Shown one piece after another: positions 22,514-35,356 of a stretch of DNA of 64,000 nt. Origin of the DNA: Marsupella aquatica. Its lineage: Eukaryota > Marchantiophyta. The translations under genes were made by a program, and so were the position numbers. The stretch covers positions 9,548,001 through 9,612,000 of the forward strand of contig OZ316896.1 in assembly GCA_973895155.1 (NCBI GenBank). Reading direction: 5' to 3'. Under the pieces are notes generated by a model. That model was not told where the DNA came from and did not search any database. It was given only the letters and a program-made list of their open reading frames with translations. Position 1 is the first letter of the stretch, and each line of letters starts with the position of its first letter.

Positions 22514-24086
22514 AACTAAGTGACCTCAAACCTTGAATTTGGCAGAAGAAAATAATGCCTGAGTATACCAGTTTCGGTCAGGGGTAAGGTGTAGGCGGAC
22601 ACGCATTTTTGTGTCTTATTTTTACCGAAGAATTTGTCACCCACTGTGAACGAGAGACAGAAAGGAGAGATTGGAGACACCCTAATGATTCGAGACACCC
22701 TAATAGAGCGCCTCAAAACATGGATTATGATTTTTGGCCATAAACAATTGGTCATACTTTTTTCACTTTTTTTGAGTTTTCATTAGCCTCTATAGTCACT
22801 TATTAGGGTGGGTTTTCAAGCCAATGGGGCAATTGTGAGCTATTTCCACCAAAGCAAACAGAAGGCCACTTCACAAACTAAATATAGAGTGCAATTTCAC
22901 ACACTAAATATAGTGTCTATGGGCCCCAAGGTAATGTAAAGCTAAATGGAGTGTCGTGCACATACACATCGATACATAACATACATCCTTTGTCACACAC
23001 ATCTAAGCATAGTCACAATCTAACACATAAACATAAGATAATGGAGTACAAGTGGAACTCCTCTCCACACATGTCCAAAACCCACAATAATATTCAAAAA
23101 TAATCAAACATCCATTGACGCCCATCAAACACACAATCCAGCCCAATGTCATCACACACTTATGTCAAGCCAAACACACTTTGCACCTCAAGGAATCTAC
23201 TTTATGTACACAAAACCTATAGAGTCACACCATAGTTGCTAAAGGTTGTACTTGAAAAACTCAACATCAAAAGATGAGACCTCTGAACCAAGACAGAGTG
23301 ATAATTACCCCTCACAAACATACACTAACCCTAAAACACTTAGGTAACACACATACAAAAGCCTTAAATCTACATAGTCTGATAGACTATACTATCACTC
23401 AGAATGGTGTGACAACAGCAACTATGCTAGAGTAAATTGCTAAACTCAAGGTAGGTTGGGGACCCACTCAATGTTAGGGTATTCTTTGGCTAGACTCTTT
23501 ATAGCTCTAACAACAATCTATCTTATGAAGGACTTGTGAGTCCACATTTAATGCAAGTGACTCTTAATAAGAATTGACAAAGCTGCCATAAGAAGAGACC
23601 TCCAAGAGAAGTGATCTAAAAGGTAAGACAAAAAAAACCCTAAATTAACCGATAAGCAAAATTTGGGCCTCATTCCATTCCATCTATAAGGTTTAGGATG
23701 GAACTGGCAACTTGTTAGGTTGAAGTGCTCCCAAGGTCTTGTAAAGTGAACAATGGCAGATTCTCCCCAATGGATGGCCCCAATCACATCTTGGGAATAA
23801 ACAGATTGGAAACTGCCATATTTCTCCTTGACTCGTGCTTTCTAACTGGATTTACAGGCAACCGGTTGACGTTATGTACAGGAAAATGATGTATACCATA
23901 TTCAAATACTTGTCATGTTTCATTGGAGTCCTTTCTGTATTCATATTCATACTATATAAATAACCCTCCCCTTTATTCTGACAATACATGAGGTTAATTT
24001 TCTAACCAATAATCACACATCAAAACTGTCATAATATATCATGTGCACTCATTGGTTTAAAGTGAATAGCGAGATCTATAATGGTA
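22514..24086. other. Intergenic, no gene
   Basis: AT-rich, many short frames, no family motif. The last base (A at 24086) is the host side of the Helitron insertion. Confidence 0.45.
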
Positions 24087-24112
24087 CTAGCCCCATGCCC
24101 GTGCGTTGCACG
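24087..24112 (-). other. Helitron 3' terminus with hairpin
   Basis: Plus-strand order: CTAG (24087-24090), nine bases, then CGTGC GTT GCACG (24100-24112). Read on minus this is hairpin, GGCATGGGG, CTAG, the rolling-circle termination signal of Helitrons. The second Helitron end at 41966-41991 has the same layout. Confidence 0.9.
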
Positions 24113-24117
24113 AAAGA

Positions 24118-24590
24118 CTTCGAGTGAAGGCAAGATTTTGAGTGAGGGCAAGATGTCGAGGTGAGGGCAAGATGTCGAGGTGAGAGCAAGATTTTGAGTG
24201 AAGGCAAGATGTCGAGGTGAGGGCAAGAATTCGAGATGAGGGCAAGATGTCGAGGTGAGAGCAAGATTTCGAGTGAGGGCAAGATGTCAAGGTGAGGGCA
24301 AGATGTCGAGGTGAGTGCAAGATTTGGAGGTGAGAGCAAGATGTCGAGTTGAGGGCAAGATTTATAAGTGAAGGCAAGATGTTGAGGTGAGTGCAAGATT
24401 TGGAGGTGAGAGCAAGATGTCGAAGTGAGGGCAAGATGTCAAAGTGAGAGCAGGATGTCGAGGTGAGGGCAAGATGTTGAGATGAGAGCAAGTTAGATGT
24501 TGAGGTGAGGGCAACATGTTGAGATGAGAGCAAGTTAGATGTTGAGGTGAGGGTAAGATTTTGAGGCAAGGCAAACATGGTTGTGCATTG
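24118..24590 (-). repeat. Helitron subterminal minisatellite, about 19-bp unit
   Basis: About 24 imperfect copies of a unit that on plus reads GATGTCGAGGTGAGGGCAA. Variants replace GATGTCGAG with GATTTTGAG or GATTTGGAG. It lies between the helicase stop and the terminal hairpin. Open frames across it on minus are a by-product of the repeat. Confidence 0.92.
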
Positions 24591-24658
24591 CAAACTTATA
24601 ATTCAGGCAAAAAGTCAAAGAGATTAATACAAAAGTGATACAATATTTATTCAGGTGT

Positions 24659-27600
24659 TCAATAAAGAACCTCATCATATACAACATTTTTTGTCAACTT
24701 TGCTTGACCCTCCTCGGAATCTGAAAGTAAAACCTTGATAGTTGTAGGTGATGTTGCCCTTGAGAATGCTACATACAACTGTCCATGACTAAATACAGGC
24801 TTTGAAAGCTGCAACCCTACATGTTCTAAAGTCTAACCTTGAGCCTTGTTTATGGTCATTGCATATGCCACTCGAATTGGAAATTGGACCCTACGTAATA
24901 AGAAAGGAAGTGACTCGTCAGAGGTCAACGGTATCCATGCGATAAATGTAAGGGTTCCTGCATGTTTTCCTGCAAGAACACGTGCCTCAATGACACGACA
25001 ATTCATTGCTCTCACAATTAACCGAGTACCATTACACAACCCCAAAGAGTGATCTATATTCCTAAGTAAAATGATAGGGCATCCAACCTTCAGTACCAAC
25101 TTATGAGGCGGCAGACCACTCGGCGTGAGTGTATTCAAGAACTCTGTACGGTAGAAATTTTCCCCTTCGAGCTGATCTGGACGATCAATGCTAAAAAACT
25201 CACTTGATTCCCCAGGAAGTCCTTCTAAGATAGAGTCGTTAATTTTTAGTGCCTCGTCATTTGTCGGCGCGAGAATAGTTCTCTCACTTAAGAACCTGTC
25301 GTCCACATTAGCAAGAGTCGAGTATATTGCATGAATCAATGATTCCACACGTCCTCAATCCACCACCATAGACTCAGGGCAAGTAATAAGATTATTTGAA
25401 GGCCCTCCTTTTGGGATTTTATTATCGCCCAATTGTAGTAGCCACTCCGCAAATGTAACATTACCAAATTCAGGAGATGCGTTAGTTCCTCTTGCCCGCA
25501 TATTTTCAGTTAGCTTCAAAGTCCGTATACTACTCCACACATAAGACTTCTTCAAACACAACCCCACAATCTCTGGACGACTTGTCCTTGCCTTCACTGG
25601 AAGCACTTGTCAAAAATCACCTGCAAATACAACTACAACCCCTCCAAAGATTCGGTCATTATCTCGTATGTAGCGTAAAGTTCTATCCAACGCCTCCACT
25701 CCATGCCGATGGATCATGGGTGCTTCATCCCACAAAATAAAAGTTGCCCTCCGCAATAATCCAGCAAGGTCAGATTGTTTTTGGATGCCGCATGTCGATG
25801 TCAAGATTGGTTTCAATGGTAGCTTGAATCTTGAGTGTGCGGTGCGACCTCCATCTAACAAAAGACTTGCAATACCCAAGGAAGCTACGGCCAATACGAC
25901 GTCCGCATCTGCACGGACTCTTCGAAGTAGAACATTCTCCACAAATGTTTTGCCCGTCCCCCCTGGTCCATCAATAAAGAATGTCGCTCCATCTTGAGCC
26001 CTCACGGCTGCAAGTATTGTAGTGTACATTGCCCTTTGACCTTTGTTCAACAACGGCTCTTGCTCTGCAAGTTTTTGTAGAAGTACATCCATTGGATAAC
26101 ATGTCTCCTTTGTTATCAACCGGTTTCTATTTTCTTCCTCTTGGAAAAAATCCATACCTGGTTCCGGAAAACCAAACTCCAACAATGTTTTAACCACACT
26201 TTTCAAAGCCTCATCCATCAAATGTAGAGCAAAACTTTGTTGTTGCTGCTCTGTAGAATCTAAGAAGCCCATCAATTGCAAACGATACCTACAATCATCA
26301 CTCAAATTGGATGGATGTTGTGCCCATAGGTCGCACGGTTTGGCAACACCTCCAAACAACAATATTGTAATAAATAGTTGTCGTATTTGCGCACCGGTGT
26401 GCATGCTTGCCGCTTCTTGAAGGCATCTATCCCACTCCTCATCGTTCTCATATAAACCCCGAGCAAGAGCCGCTACTTGAAAGGTGGGGTATACAGTGCC
26501 CTCAAAAGTGCGAAGGTCGATGAATGATGTTGCACCTTTGATGTGAAGAAGAACCGCCCTCAAATAGTACCGTTCACCCGCGGCTGGCGGCACAAAATAC
26601 ATCCTGCCAATGATAAACCCTCTTCTTCGTGGGTTCCATGCACAGGAGGACGTATCCCATACAAACTCATGATTGGGGGAAATTGTTGTAGAGAAGTTGT
26701 TTTGCCCGTTCATGCAAAGTATTAGCTCTGAACCACCCGGTGAGAGTTGTGTCCCTATGAGTTTCTTGTTGAACCACATCACTGATGTTAGAATCCTCAT
26801 TGAACATTATAGATTGTTCCCCCTCACAATGAACTTGCAGTCGTTGCACCAAAGTAGTACTCTCATTTCAAACTGGTTAATGCGCCATACTCCCTCAACA
26901 GCAGACACATATCTGGCATCTAAGTGCTCCTTCACTTCATCTCGTTGCTCCACCTCAACCGTTGCCTTATCATGCCCTTTATAATAGTACTTGTATAAAT
27001 ACTTGATTGCTTTAATAGAGCAACAAATCTCCATATTAATATGGGCATTGAATCTCATGCTCAAATATGGACTATGAGGAACAACCCATCTATTGTCAAA
27101 CTTAAACCCACTTCGGTCTTTTGAGGAATTGCGACCATCATCCCGACGTCGATACATAGGATACCCATCATCTCCAAAAACTGTTTCGGTTGAGAATGAT
27201 CGTCGATAGCCCTTGCTGCACTGCCCGTCGACCATGCAAGGTGAGTTTGGATATCCACGACCGCATGGACCATGGACCATGGACTTCATAATAGTTTGAT
27301 ATAATTGTGGATGTCGTGCGTCCTGTATCTCCACCGACACCAATTGATCAACCAACTCTGGAGTGCGTAACTTATGTCATTCCACCAATATTATGAGAAT
27401 GTGGGCGTGCGGCAGACCCCTCTTTTGAAATTCAATGACATACATAGAGGCAATAGGTCTACCCAATACCCGTGCCCGAATATATGCCAACAGGGCCTTC
27501 AACTTAAGTTTGAACACTCTCGCCACAATGTCATCGCGGTCGGCCGGGGTTTGGTAGGGGAAGCACTCCACTTTGATTTCAGGCCATTCAGGATTGCACG

Positions 27601-29969
27601 TAAAAGTTGTGAAAAGGTCATGAGGCCCATATGTTCAAACAATCGCCATGGCATCCTAATAGGCTTGCATCATATGTCGTGCACTACCCCCATATGTGGA
27701 CGGTAAAATTTAGGTCCTACCCACATTGCTTGCTTGTGCATCCCCGTCTTGAACTGCATCTTGTAGCCCTTGATATAACTCGGTCCAAAGCTTTTTCTGA
27801 TTGTTCCGAATATATGTGAGGCGTGTCTAGTCTATACACGCATATGCATCCACAATAAATTGCTTCAGCAATCTTCCTCCACGAAGCAGCCAATCATCTT
27901 CCCGCCTTGCATGTAACATATACGCATAGTATTGAAGTTGGGTCACCTTCTTAGAACCATTTTGTCCACCCCTGGCCCCTGGTTCAACAGCCACAATGAC
28001 CCCATCCTGAAATTTGTGCCCCGCCAACGGGATGTCATAAGACCATCCATCCTGTCTATGAGGAAAGAGTAAAACATAATGGAGTGGGGCACAGGACCTA
28101 TGCCACTCGAAAATCCGTTGTAGGCCACCATTCCTCTTCCTTAGGATTATATCCCTCCCACATGTTTCAATATCCTCATCTCCGACCATTATCACGCCAA
28201 TTTCATCTGCTGTCGGCTTATTGTAGCGCCTAGGGTCCGTGTCCCGCTCCACTACAATACGTAGCAATACGTCTGGCACCTCGGTGTTGTCAATGCGGCT
28301 CCCTGCATTTTAAAGACCCTCACATATGGATTGTACATATGGAGCATCTCTTGCAAGGAAGTCAACACCGCCTGATCCAATTGTGGCATCCTATTCATCC
28401 TGGAACCCAAAAAAAATCCATAAGATAGCTTATTCCAAAGATCATGTAATATGAAAGGAAATTGAGGCAAAAAGTTGTACATGTTAATTACCTGTTCCCC
28501 AAATCATTCCCTGTGTCATGAATATAGAGTTGACAAACTTTGGCCCCGCTCCATCAGGCGGCAAGAGGCTACTGGCACGATGATATAATGCTCCTTGGAT
28601 ACGAAAGGAGTATTGGCCATGATTTCCGCCCCTTTCATCAATTTTAACACCTAGGGACGTAAATGCTAGTACATTGTTGTAGCCACAAATGTTTTTCCGG
28701 AATGCTACAGCTGCGGCATTGGTACCAATCAGCAAGCCTCAAAGCGGTTCAGGTTGAGCACCAAGCGGCGGTAATCCCACTTGCCCGTCGGCACAACACA
28801 TGGTGAAGCATGGGTTGCATTGTGTTCCTGACTTGCACTCTTCCATCCAATGAAGCGCTTTGCATTGTGGGCACTCTATGTTCATTCACCCCAAAAGATG
28901 TCTACCCATTGCAGGGTCCAAAGGTTGCCTTGCCTTTGGCAACCGTTGGATCTCTTCCAATCTTTGACGCTCCTGCAACACATCATCAGGATTGAGTTGA
29001 GCTGGGGTAACTGGTGCCAGGTTTGTGCCTCCCATTTCCTCTTGGAGGATATTCTCAATCTCGTCCTCCTCATATTCGTTTGGCAAATCCAAGGTGCCCT
29101 CAATAAATGTGTCAAATTGACCTCCTCCGTCATCGAGGATAGGATTTTTCCCCTCGTGCAGAGCATCGTCAATGAGCCAATCTTCATCAAAGATGTCATG
29201 GTTAGACCGTTCATTGTTTGGTATGGATTCACAGGGGCATGGGGACGGCCAAAGGGGCAACCCCATCTTGTAAAGCGCCATCAATAAGCCATCCCTCATC
29301 AAAGACATCTACATGTTGTGGCACAATGTTGGTCATGGGCTCGCACGTTGGGGGGATGGCAAATTCCTCTGGCTTAGGCTGGTCAACCCTACATGCATCC
29401 AAGGCACCATCAATGAGCCATCCTTCATCGAACATGGGAGGGTCAGATGCAATGCTCACGGGCGTCACTGCATGGCTGGATATTGCACTTGGGGCAACCT
29501 CTCGACTGTTATTGATAGCAATGGATCTGGCCAAGGCTTGTTGAGTAGCCCTGGCTTCACGATGAAGCTCCCTTCCACTATTTGCGCGGCCAGATGCCAG
29601 AGTTGATTCCCCGGTTGATTCTAAACTTGCCCCCGCAAGGGAGAGCAACGGTCTCGCCAACGGTGTTGTTGGAGTTTGTCGTGGTGCCCTTGCTTTGAGC
29701 CGTAGTTGTCAACCACTAACTCCATGGGCAAGTAGCACACTTGGCACAACACCTGAAGCACTTGGTTGAGGTGCCAAAAGTGCCACACTTGGTTCCGGCA
29801 CCGGAGAACCCATAGTTGGTGTGGCACTTGTTTGCAGCACTGCACGGACTCGAGCCCCCTCTTGCAATCGTCGCTGAGCATATTTTTGCCGACGCCTTGC
29901 ATTTATTGCTTCCTTATTTTGGGCATGACGCTCACGATCAGCTTTGAGCCTCTCCCCTAGGGATCTCAT
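24659..29969 (-). pseudogene. Helitron Rep-helicase polyprotein, decayed
   Basis: N to C on minus: basic start MRSLGERLKADRER with RRRQKYAQRR; repeated FDEGWLIDGAL peptides (29432-29116); a zinc motif CPQCKALHWMEEC then FTMCCADGQVGLPPL (about 28870-28770); a Helitron-like N domain with HDTGNDLGNRMNRM spanning an intron at 28491-28400; the Rep nuclease with EFQKRGLPHAHILI (HUH) near 27420 and KYLYKYYYKGHDKA near 26980; then a Pif1-type helicase with Walker A GPGGTGKT (about 25970), Walker B ILWDEAPM (about 25720), TILAPTNDEAL, FPIRVAYAMTINKAQG, and an end NVVYDEVLY with stop at 24661-24659. Rep cuts and joins at the ends; the helicase unwinds DNA during rolling-circle movement. In-frame stops: 29711, 28888, 28741, 25612, 25357, 24835 (first base, minus), plus several frameshifts. 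Confidence 0.9.
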
Positions 29970-30438
29970 GGTGCAGAAACTCTCAAAACCGGTCCATCAT
30001 CTGCATCCAACCCACACAACTTATGAGAAATTTTTATGCACCCCCAATCAAGCTCGACAGACCCCTAAGTATCTTGAACCCCTAAGTATCTTGAATGCCA
30101 GTTGGGCCACACCTTTGCAAGAGACCCGAGACATGTGAGGAGACCCAATCCATTGCGGATACCGCTTACCCGATCCCCCATCTCACCCTGCCAACCTTAG
30201 CGGCGATCATATATCCTCCCTCGAGGATGTCTCTTGCCCCCTATGGTATTCCCTAGTATTTATTGGAGGCTCAGCCAAGACTTCTTTCTAGCTGCAATCC
30301 CTAGGTCTCGTGGCAAACCCTTTAGTAGAGCCAAGTTTTTTCTTCGGCAGCAATCCCCAAAATTACCCACGGCGGCCACATTCATACCCATGCTGGTGCA
30401 TGGCCAAGAACCCATTGGTGGGTGGTCACCCATCCAGT
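29970..30438. other. Helitron 5' part and host repeat split by Harbinger
   Basis: No gene. A 17-bp tandem, CCCCTAAGTATCTTGAA, occurs twice near 30062-30095. At 30425-30436 the string GGTCACCCATCC equals, in reverse, a conserved piece of plant 5S rRNA. AGT at 30436-30438 is the left target copy of the Harbinger element. Confidence 0.4.
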
Positions 30439-30450
30439 AGGGCGTCTCAA
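30439..30450 (+). repeat. Harbinger left terminal inverted repeat
   Basis: AGGGCGTCTCAA, exact inverse of 37960-37971. The preceding AGT is the target copy; a TA on both sides makes the exact cut ambiguous by one or two bases. Confidence 0.85.
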
Positions 30451-32042
30451 ACTTAAGCATTTGGAATTCCGAATGGCACCCGGGATTTCACAGTCGCGGG
30501 CCGCCCGGATCAGGTGGTCGGCCCACCGATTTGGTGACCGAAAAGTTTTTACCGGGTTTTTTTGGTCACCCGGTCGTCCGCTATGGACTAACCCTGGGTT
30601 GGATAGGCAGGTGGCAACTAACTGAAGCAGCAGACGAGGGCGACTCGAGAATCAAAACCGAACTAGGTGGAGCACTAGACGGGACGAACACGAGAAACGA
30701 ACACGAACGCGAGACTAGCCCAGACGGGACAACTGCTAAGAAACAAACACGAACTCGACATTCAACTCGAGGGCCTCCACTTTTTGTATGATTGCGTGGA
30801 TCAGTCTGTTTCTGTGCTCTCGATTCGGACGCAGAAAGCAGGAGGACGAGGAGGAGCAGCAGCAAACCTCTCTGTCGCGGGTTCTCTATCGCAATTCTGC
30901 GTCAAGGGAAAGGATTCTGGCTGTGAATCCGGGAGCTATGGAATTCGAGGATCCATGAGCAGGAGGAGAGCGATTCTAGTTGCTGGAAAGGTTTAGGGCG
31001 TGATGGTGGCCGGTCGATGACAGAGTGATCGTTGTGATGTCGAATTTGGAATGGCTGCTCCACCAGGTGAGAGATAATTTTGAGGGCTGCAGGGGATTAA
31101 GGGGTTTCTCGGTTGCGTGAATCCCCTTCGAGTGTTTGAAGAATAATCTATCCAGGGGATCTAGTTTCCTGTCTCTTTCGATGAAGTTTCTTGTCTCTTC
31201 CGATGAAGTTTCCGCCCTCTGTGTAGTGGTTTGCTCTTCAAATTGCCTGCATAAATGTATGCTTGAAATTTCTGGAGAAATGAACCTTAATGGCAGCTTT
31301 ACGATGGGCCGTATGTGCTAAACTTTCCACGCCTGTTCAATTTCTTTGTGCGCAGACGTTAAGGCGGGTTGAGAGTGAGCGATACAAGTGCTGGTCTGCC
31401 CGAATAGATTGAGATTTTCGTCGTCGTTGAGCTGAGATTACATTAGCTGTGGTGATCAAAGATGGCGACAGAGAGAGCAGCAAGATGCTTTTGCAACCAC
31501 GGCCACGGGCGCGCCTATCACCTTCGAGCGCCCTCTTCCCACCGAGCTCAAGTTTGCAAAGTCATGTAAGTAGAGCTTTTCTTTGGCAAAGTTATTCGAG
31601 TTTGAACCTCGTTGTATCATTTTGCATTAATGTCTGCAAGTTAATTAATTAGCCCTTAGATTAGACAGACAAACATGTGTCCCTAAGATGTTTTTCTCAT
31701 AATGAAATTTATGAGTGAGACGAGTAGCAACATGTACCTGGCTGATGTCGAGCATTAAATTCAAGTTAATTTTAAAATGGTCCTTAGATTGGTACTGCTC
31801 CATCTGCAGTAGCTAGTGGAACTTCATGACGATCATCTACGCGTTGCCTTCTGGACAAGAGGAGCGTCTAGGGGGGTACCTCACTTGATCCTCATTTTAC
31901 CACATTATCGAAATTACATCACCGAAAGCTAGAGCCCAGGGTAGAAGGTCAAGACTGTAAGCAAACAAGGAACATCCTAGTTTAATTGGGTAATGACAAT
32001 GTCCTATCGTGAATTGTGTTTGCAGTAACTTGATCTGACACT
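30451..32042. other. Harbinger 5' non-coding region
   Basis: 1.6 kb before the transposase start, with short open frames but no motif. It probably holds the promoter and leader of the transposase; an upstream exon cannot be excluded. Confidence 0.4.
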
Positions 32043-33582
32043 ATGCCTCGAGTTTCACAACGACAAATACAGCTCAGGGCTGTAAAACAGAAACTTGAGC
32101 TTAACATTGCCCTCCTCAGCGACAGTGATGAGTCTGACGAAGGTGAGAAGGTGTTTCATAAGATGCCTGGACAACTGAAGTGTGCAGGGATTGGAAATTT
32201 CAGTAATGAACTGTCTGATGATAGTTCCAGCTTGATTCATCTGGAGACAGTGACCATGATGAGTATGACCAAGACGACACAAGACCTGAGGACTTGCTAG
32301 AGTTGTATTTTGTGCTATATAACACCAGGTATTTCGTGCCTCGTCATGTGAGTCTGAAGTCCAATGACTTTGCCACTCAATTCTTCCATAACCTGCCAGA
32401 ACTACTTTTCAGGCAACTTACAAGGATGAATAAGAATTCCTTTTTCCATTTGCTTGACTTGGTATCGACTCATCCAGTCTTTCAGAACAGGTCCCAATTT
32501 GAGCAAGCTCCTATAGTCAGGCAAATGGCAGTTTGCCTTGACCGTCTTGGGCATGATGGTAACGGGGCTTGTCTTAACCATATGATCCCTACCTGGGGTG
32601 TAAGTACCGGTTCTTTGGTGAATTTTTCGAAACGATGCTTCTGTGCACTTGAATCTGTTCTTGCAGACCAGATCCAATGGCCAACTAGGGATGAGCGTCT
32701 TCAGCTGAGTGATGGTTTTGCCAGACTTGGATTCCCTGGATGCATTGGTCTCATAGATGGGTCTCTCCTACCTCTTGCACAAAGACCTGCTCTCCATGGT
32801 GAGTGCTATTACGACAGGAAGTCCAGGTACTCAGTTAATGCTCAAGTGGTTTGTGACAATCGACGCAAAATCCTCTTCATGTTTACAGGTCTGTGTTGCT
32901 CCTCACTTCATAACCAGTGCTTGTATTCTGTCACTGGCATGCTCTTTAACCATTCAATTCCGCTTAGCGTTTAATGTCTTTATCTTGACTTTGTTACAAA
33001 TCACTCCTTACAGGAATGCCAGGCTCCTGTAGTGACCTCACATGTGTGAAACGCTCCCCACTATTCCAGTACTGCAATGGAGTTGGTGGAACACTTCTTT
33101 TCGATGAAAATCAGTACCTGCTAGGTGACAGTGGGTACCAAGCTCTTCCCCACTTGGTCTGCGCTTTTAAAAGGTCTGACTTCTGTCAAGACAAGGAGGA
33201 CTTCAATACTTGCATTGCAAAGTGCCGGGTCACAAATGAGCACTGTATAGGGGTACTAAAATCCCGTTGGCATTCACTGAAGGAGGTCCGCACTCAATTG
33301 AACAAGAGTAAGGACTCTCTCTGGATGATACGGTGGGTTTCCTTGTGTGGCAAACTGCATAATTACGTTATGAGCATGAACGACGAATGGTCTGAATCTG
33401 ACATGGAAGAGGATAATTGTGATGAGCCCCCAGCTGTAGTGGAGGAGGCAGACATAGTCCCAGACCCTGCACGTTCCTCAAGGCGGAGAACTGCTGAGGC
33501 TGGTCACGCTATTTTACTCAGGGTTATGGACGATGCTCTCACATTCTACCGCCAACCAGGAGGATTTTTGCACCATGACTGA
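32043..33582 (+). pseudogene. Harbinger DDE transposase (HARBI1-like nuclease), one frameshift
   Basis: Starts MPRVSQRQIQLRAVKQ, passes an acidic Ser/Asp stretch, then shifts frame near 32230; the new frame reads EDLLELYFVLYNTRYFV. A GT-AG intron of 125 bp at 32889-33013 joins FMFTG to MPGSCSD in frame. DDE catalytic residues are all present: Asp in LIDGSLLP (32756-32758), Asp in GSCSDL (33034-33036) and Glu in VTNEHCIGVLKSRW (33238-33240); GDSGYQALPHL is also typical. The middle reads like the helix-turn-helix of the family (WGVSTGSLVNFSKR). The protein cuts at the inverted repeats with help from a Myb-like partner. Apart from the shift near 32230, which could also be a tiny intron or sequencing error, the gene is open to its stop at 33580-33582. 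Confidence 0.88.
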
Positions 33583-35356
33583 AGAAATAGCTTTACAGTG
33601 CTATTGTCTAGGAAACAGGAGTGTTCCTATGTTGGGTTATTATGTGGAGCCCGAACTTGTCATTTACTAAAGTTGATTGTTTTTTAAACTCGATTTCCTT
33701 CTATTGTGGAGAGGAATTGATAAACAATTACTTGTCTATGTGTTCAGACAAATTGCATTACAACCTCCGTTGTACCCTAAGATTCATTATCGTCTCTTTT
33801 CTACTCGATTGTGTGAATTATGTGAAGATGAATTGTGTGAATTATGTGACTCTCTGCTGTGCTCTGAGTACCTAGCTCTTGTTGAGTGACTTGACTTGGA
33901 ATCCTTGAGGCTTGATCGTTTCTCAGACGTGTTACGCGCACACTGTTGTCGTAATTGTTGATCATCGCGCGCACACTGTTGTCGTAATTGTTGATCATCG
34001 CACTGTCTCACTCTGGACCCTAAGCAATCGTTCCGTAAGGAATTGGAGAGGTGTCAGATTGTTGGGACTCTTTGCTTCGGTTTTGGATCTAGCTCTTGCT
34101 CCCCAGTTATTGCGCACAATGTTGTGATAATTTGCTTTTTGTCTCTCAAGCACCCTACGCAGCTTGTTTCTCCATGGAATTGGAGAGAGGTCGGGTTTCG
34201 GGTTTAGCCTGGATTCTGGTCGGGCGACTACGGCGACGCAGTTCGTTTCGATGATATGTGGAAGGAGCTGGCAATGAAACGCCTGAGAGAGCAAGGAAGA
34301 GGTATTTCCTACGATGCAGAGCAATTCACACTTCAGATGGCCGCCGACCTTTCTGCGCGGAAGCGAATTGTTGTTAGGGAATGTCTACAATGTAGTTGTG
34401 TTGTTGGAGATCTTCTAATGCACGATTGGAGCCCTGACAACCTCATGCGGATTGATGACCAGTGCCGGTGATGTGCGCAATTCATTTAACAAGGGGTACA
34501 AAATTATGCAGTTAATTATTCGACAGGGATTGGAGTTTGGGCTAACTTGTTGGCCTTCAGTTGTGTTTGAGGAGGAGAGTTCAATGCATTCGTCGATGAA
34601 TCCAGCCTCGGACCTGAGATGTAGGAGGTGAATCCGTTTATGTCACTCTGTATCTCCCCTCTTCGTATAGCTCAGGATCGGATTATCAGATATGAGGACC
34701 GAAAGGGATGTAAAAGACCCCTTGACAAGAACGTCACAGCGACGAAGGACGCTGTCGAATATCACCAACCTTTCTCTCTCCGCCAGTTGGGCCAGCGATG
34801 CTCGAGAGGGTCTGAAGGCCAAGACCCCAAGCAAGACACTTAGTTTCAACGAGTCTCAGCACGGACCAATCGATCCCCAGCAACATATCAAGGAAACTAA
34901 GGAGTAGAAGTGCACAAAGGCGGCATTCAATTGGAAACATCGTAATGGACGAGGACTGGAATGATTCGACCAACGTGGACAGTAGAAGCCAAAAGGATGG
35001 CGTGAGGAGGTCAGACTTAAGCAGACGGCGTCCGGCAGTCTCGAAAGAAAGTGGTGGATAATTTAAACCTGATTTGAATATCCACATTCCTCATGGAAGC
35101 AGGGAACGAAACAACATGAAGGCAGTTATGATGGCAACGGAGCCTTAACATTTGAGAGCCATGAACAAAAGTAGTCTACGGTGACAGTGGAGTTCCTGAG
35201 AAACAGGCATCGGCCTGGAGGAGAGTGGTGTAAAGTTCCTGCGTCTAATCTGCTCAAGTGCTTGGCTTAATTACGGAGAACTATTCCCCCCTGAAGAATG
35301 AACTAAGTACTCACCATTGAATGAATCTACCTCTACTCTAGTGTACTGATCTACAC
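33583..35356. other. Harbinger middle region between convergent genes
   Basis: Non-coding between the two convergent 3' ends. It contains two exact-looking 33-bp tandem copies starting CGCGCACACTGTTGTCG at 33935 and 33968, and a smaller pair with TGTGTGAATTATGTGA near 33811 and 33835. A 71-codon plus frame at 34256-34471 has no motif. Confidence 0.5.

Larger units (their letters stand above)
24087..29969 (-). mobile_element. Helitron, RepHel-encoding, inactivated
   Basis: The 3' end (minus direction) has the terminal CTAG at 24090-24087, preceded by nine bases and a hairpin with stem CGTGC/GCACG, and abuts host T (plus-strand A at 24086), the A/T target typical of Helitrons. Inside lie a minisatellite (24118-24590) and a protein region with zinc-finger, Rep and helicase parts (24659-29969). 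The 5' TC end could not be fixed; it should lie between about 29970 and 30400. The coding part has many stops and shifts, so the element is non-autonomous now. Confidence 0.88.

Noticed and set aside
24118-24590. CRISPR-like array of short repeats
   Set aside because: Units are contiguous with no unique spacers, and the setting is a plant Helitron.
24076-24593. Long minus-strand frames rich in Leu, Ser and His, up to 168 codons
   Set aside because: They are translations of the 19-bp minisatellite; all three minus frames stay open there and the composition follows the DNA repeat.
30425-30436. 5S rRNA gene
   Set aside because: Only a 12-base string matches; the rest of 5S is absent on either side, even after joining across the transposon.
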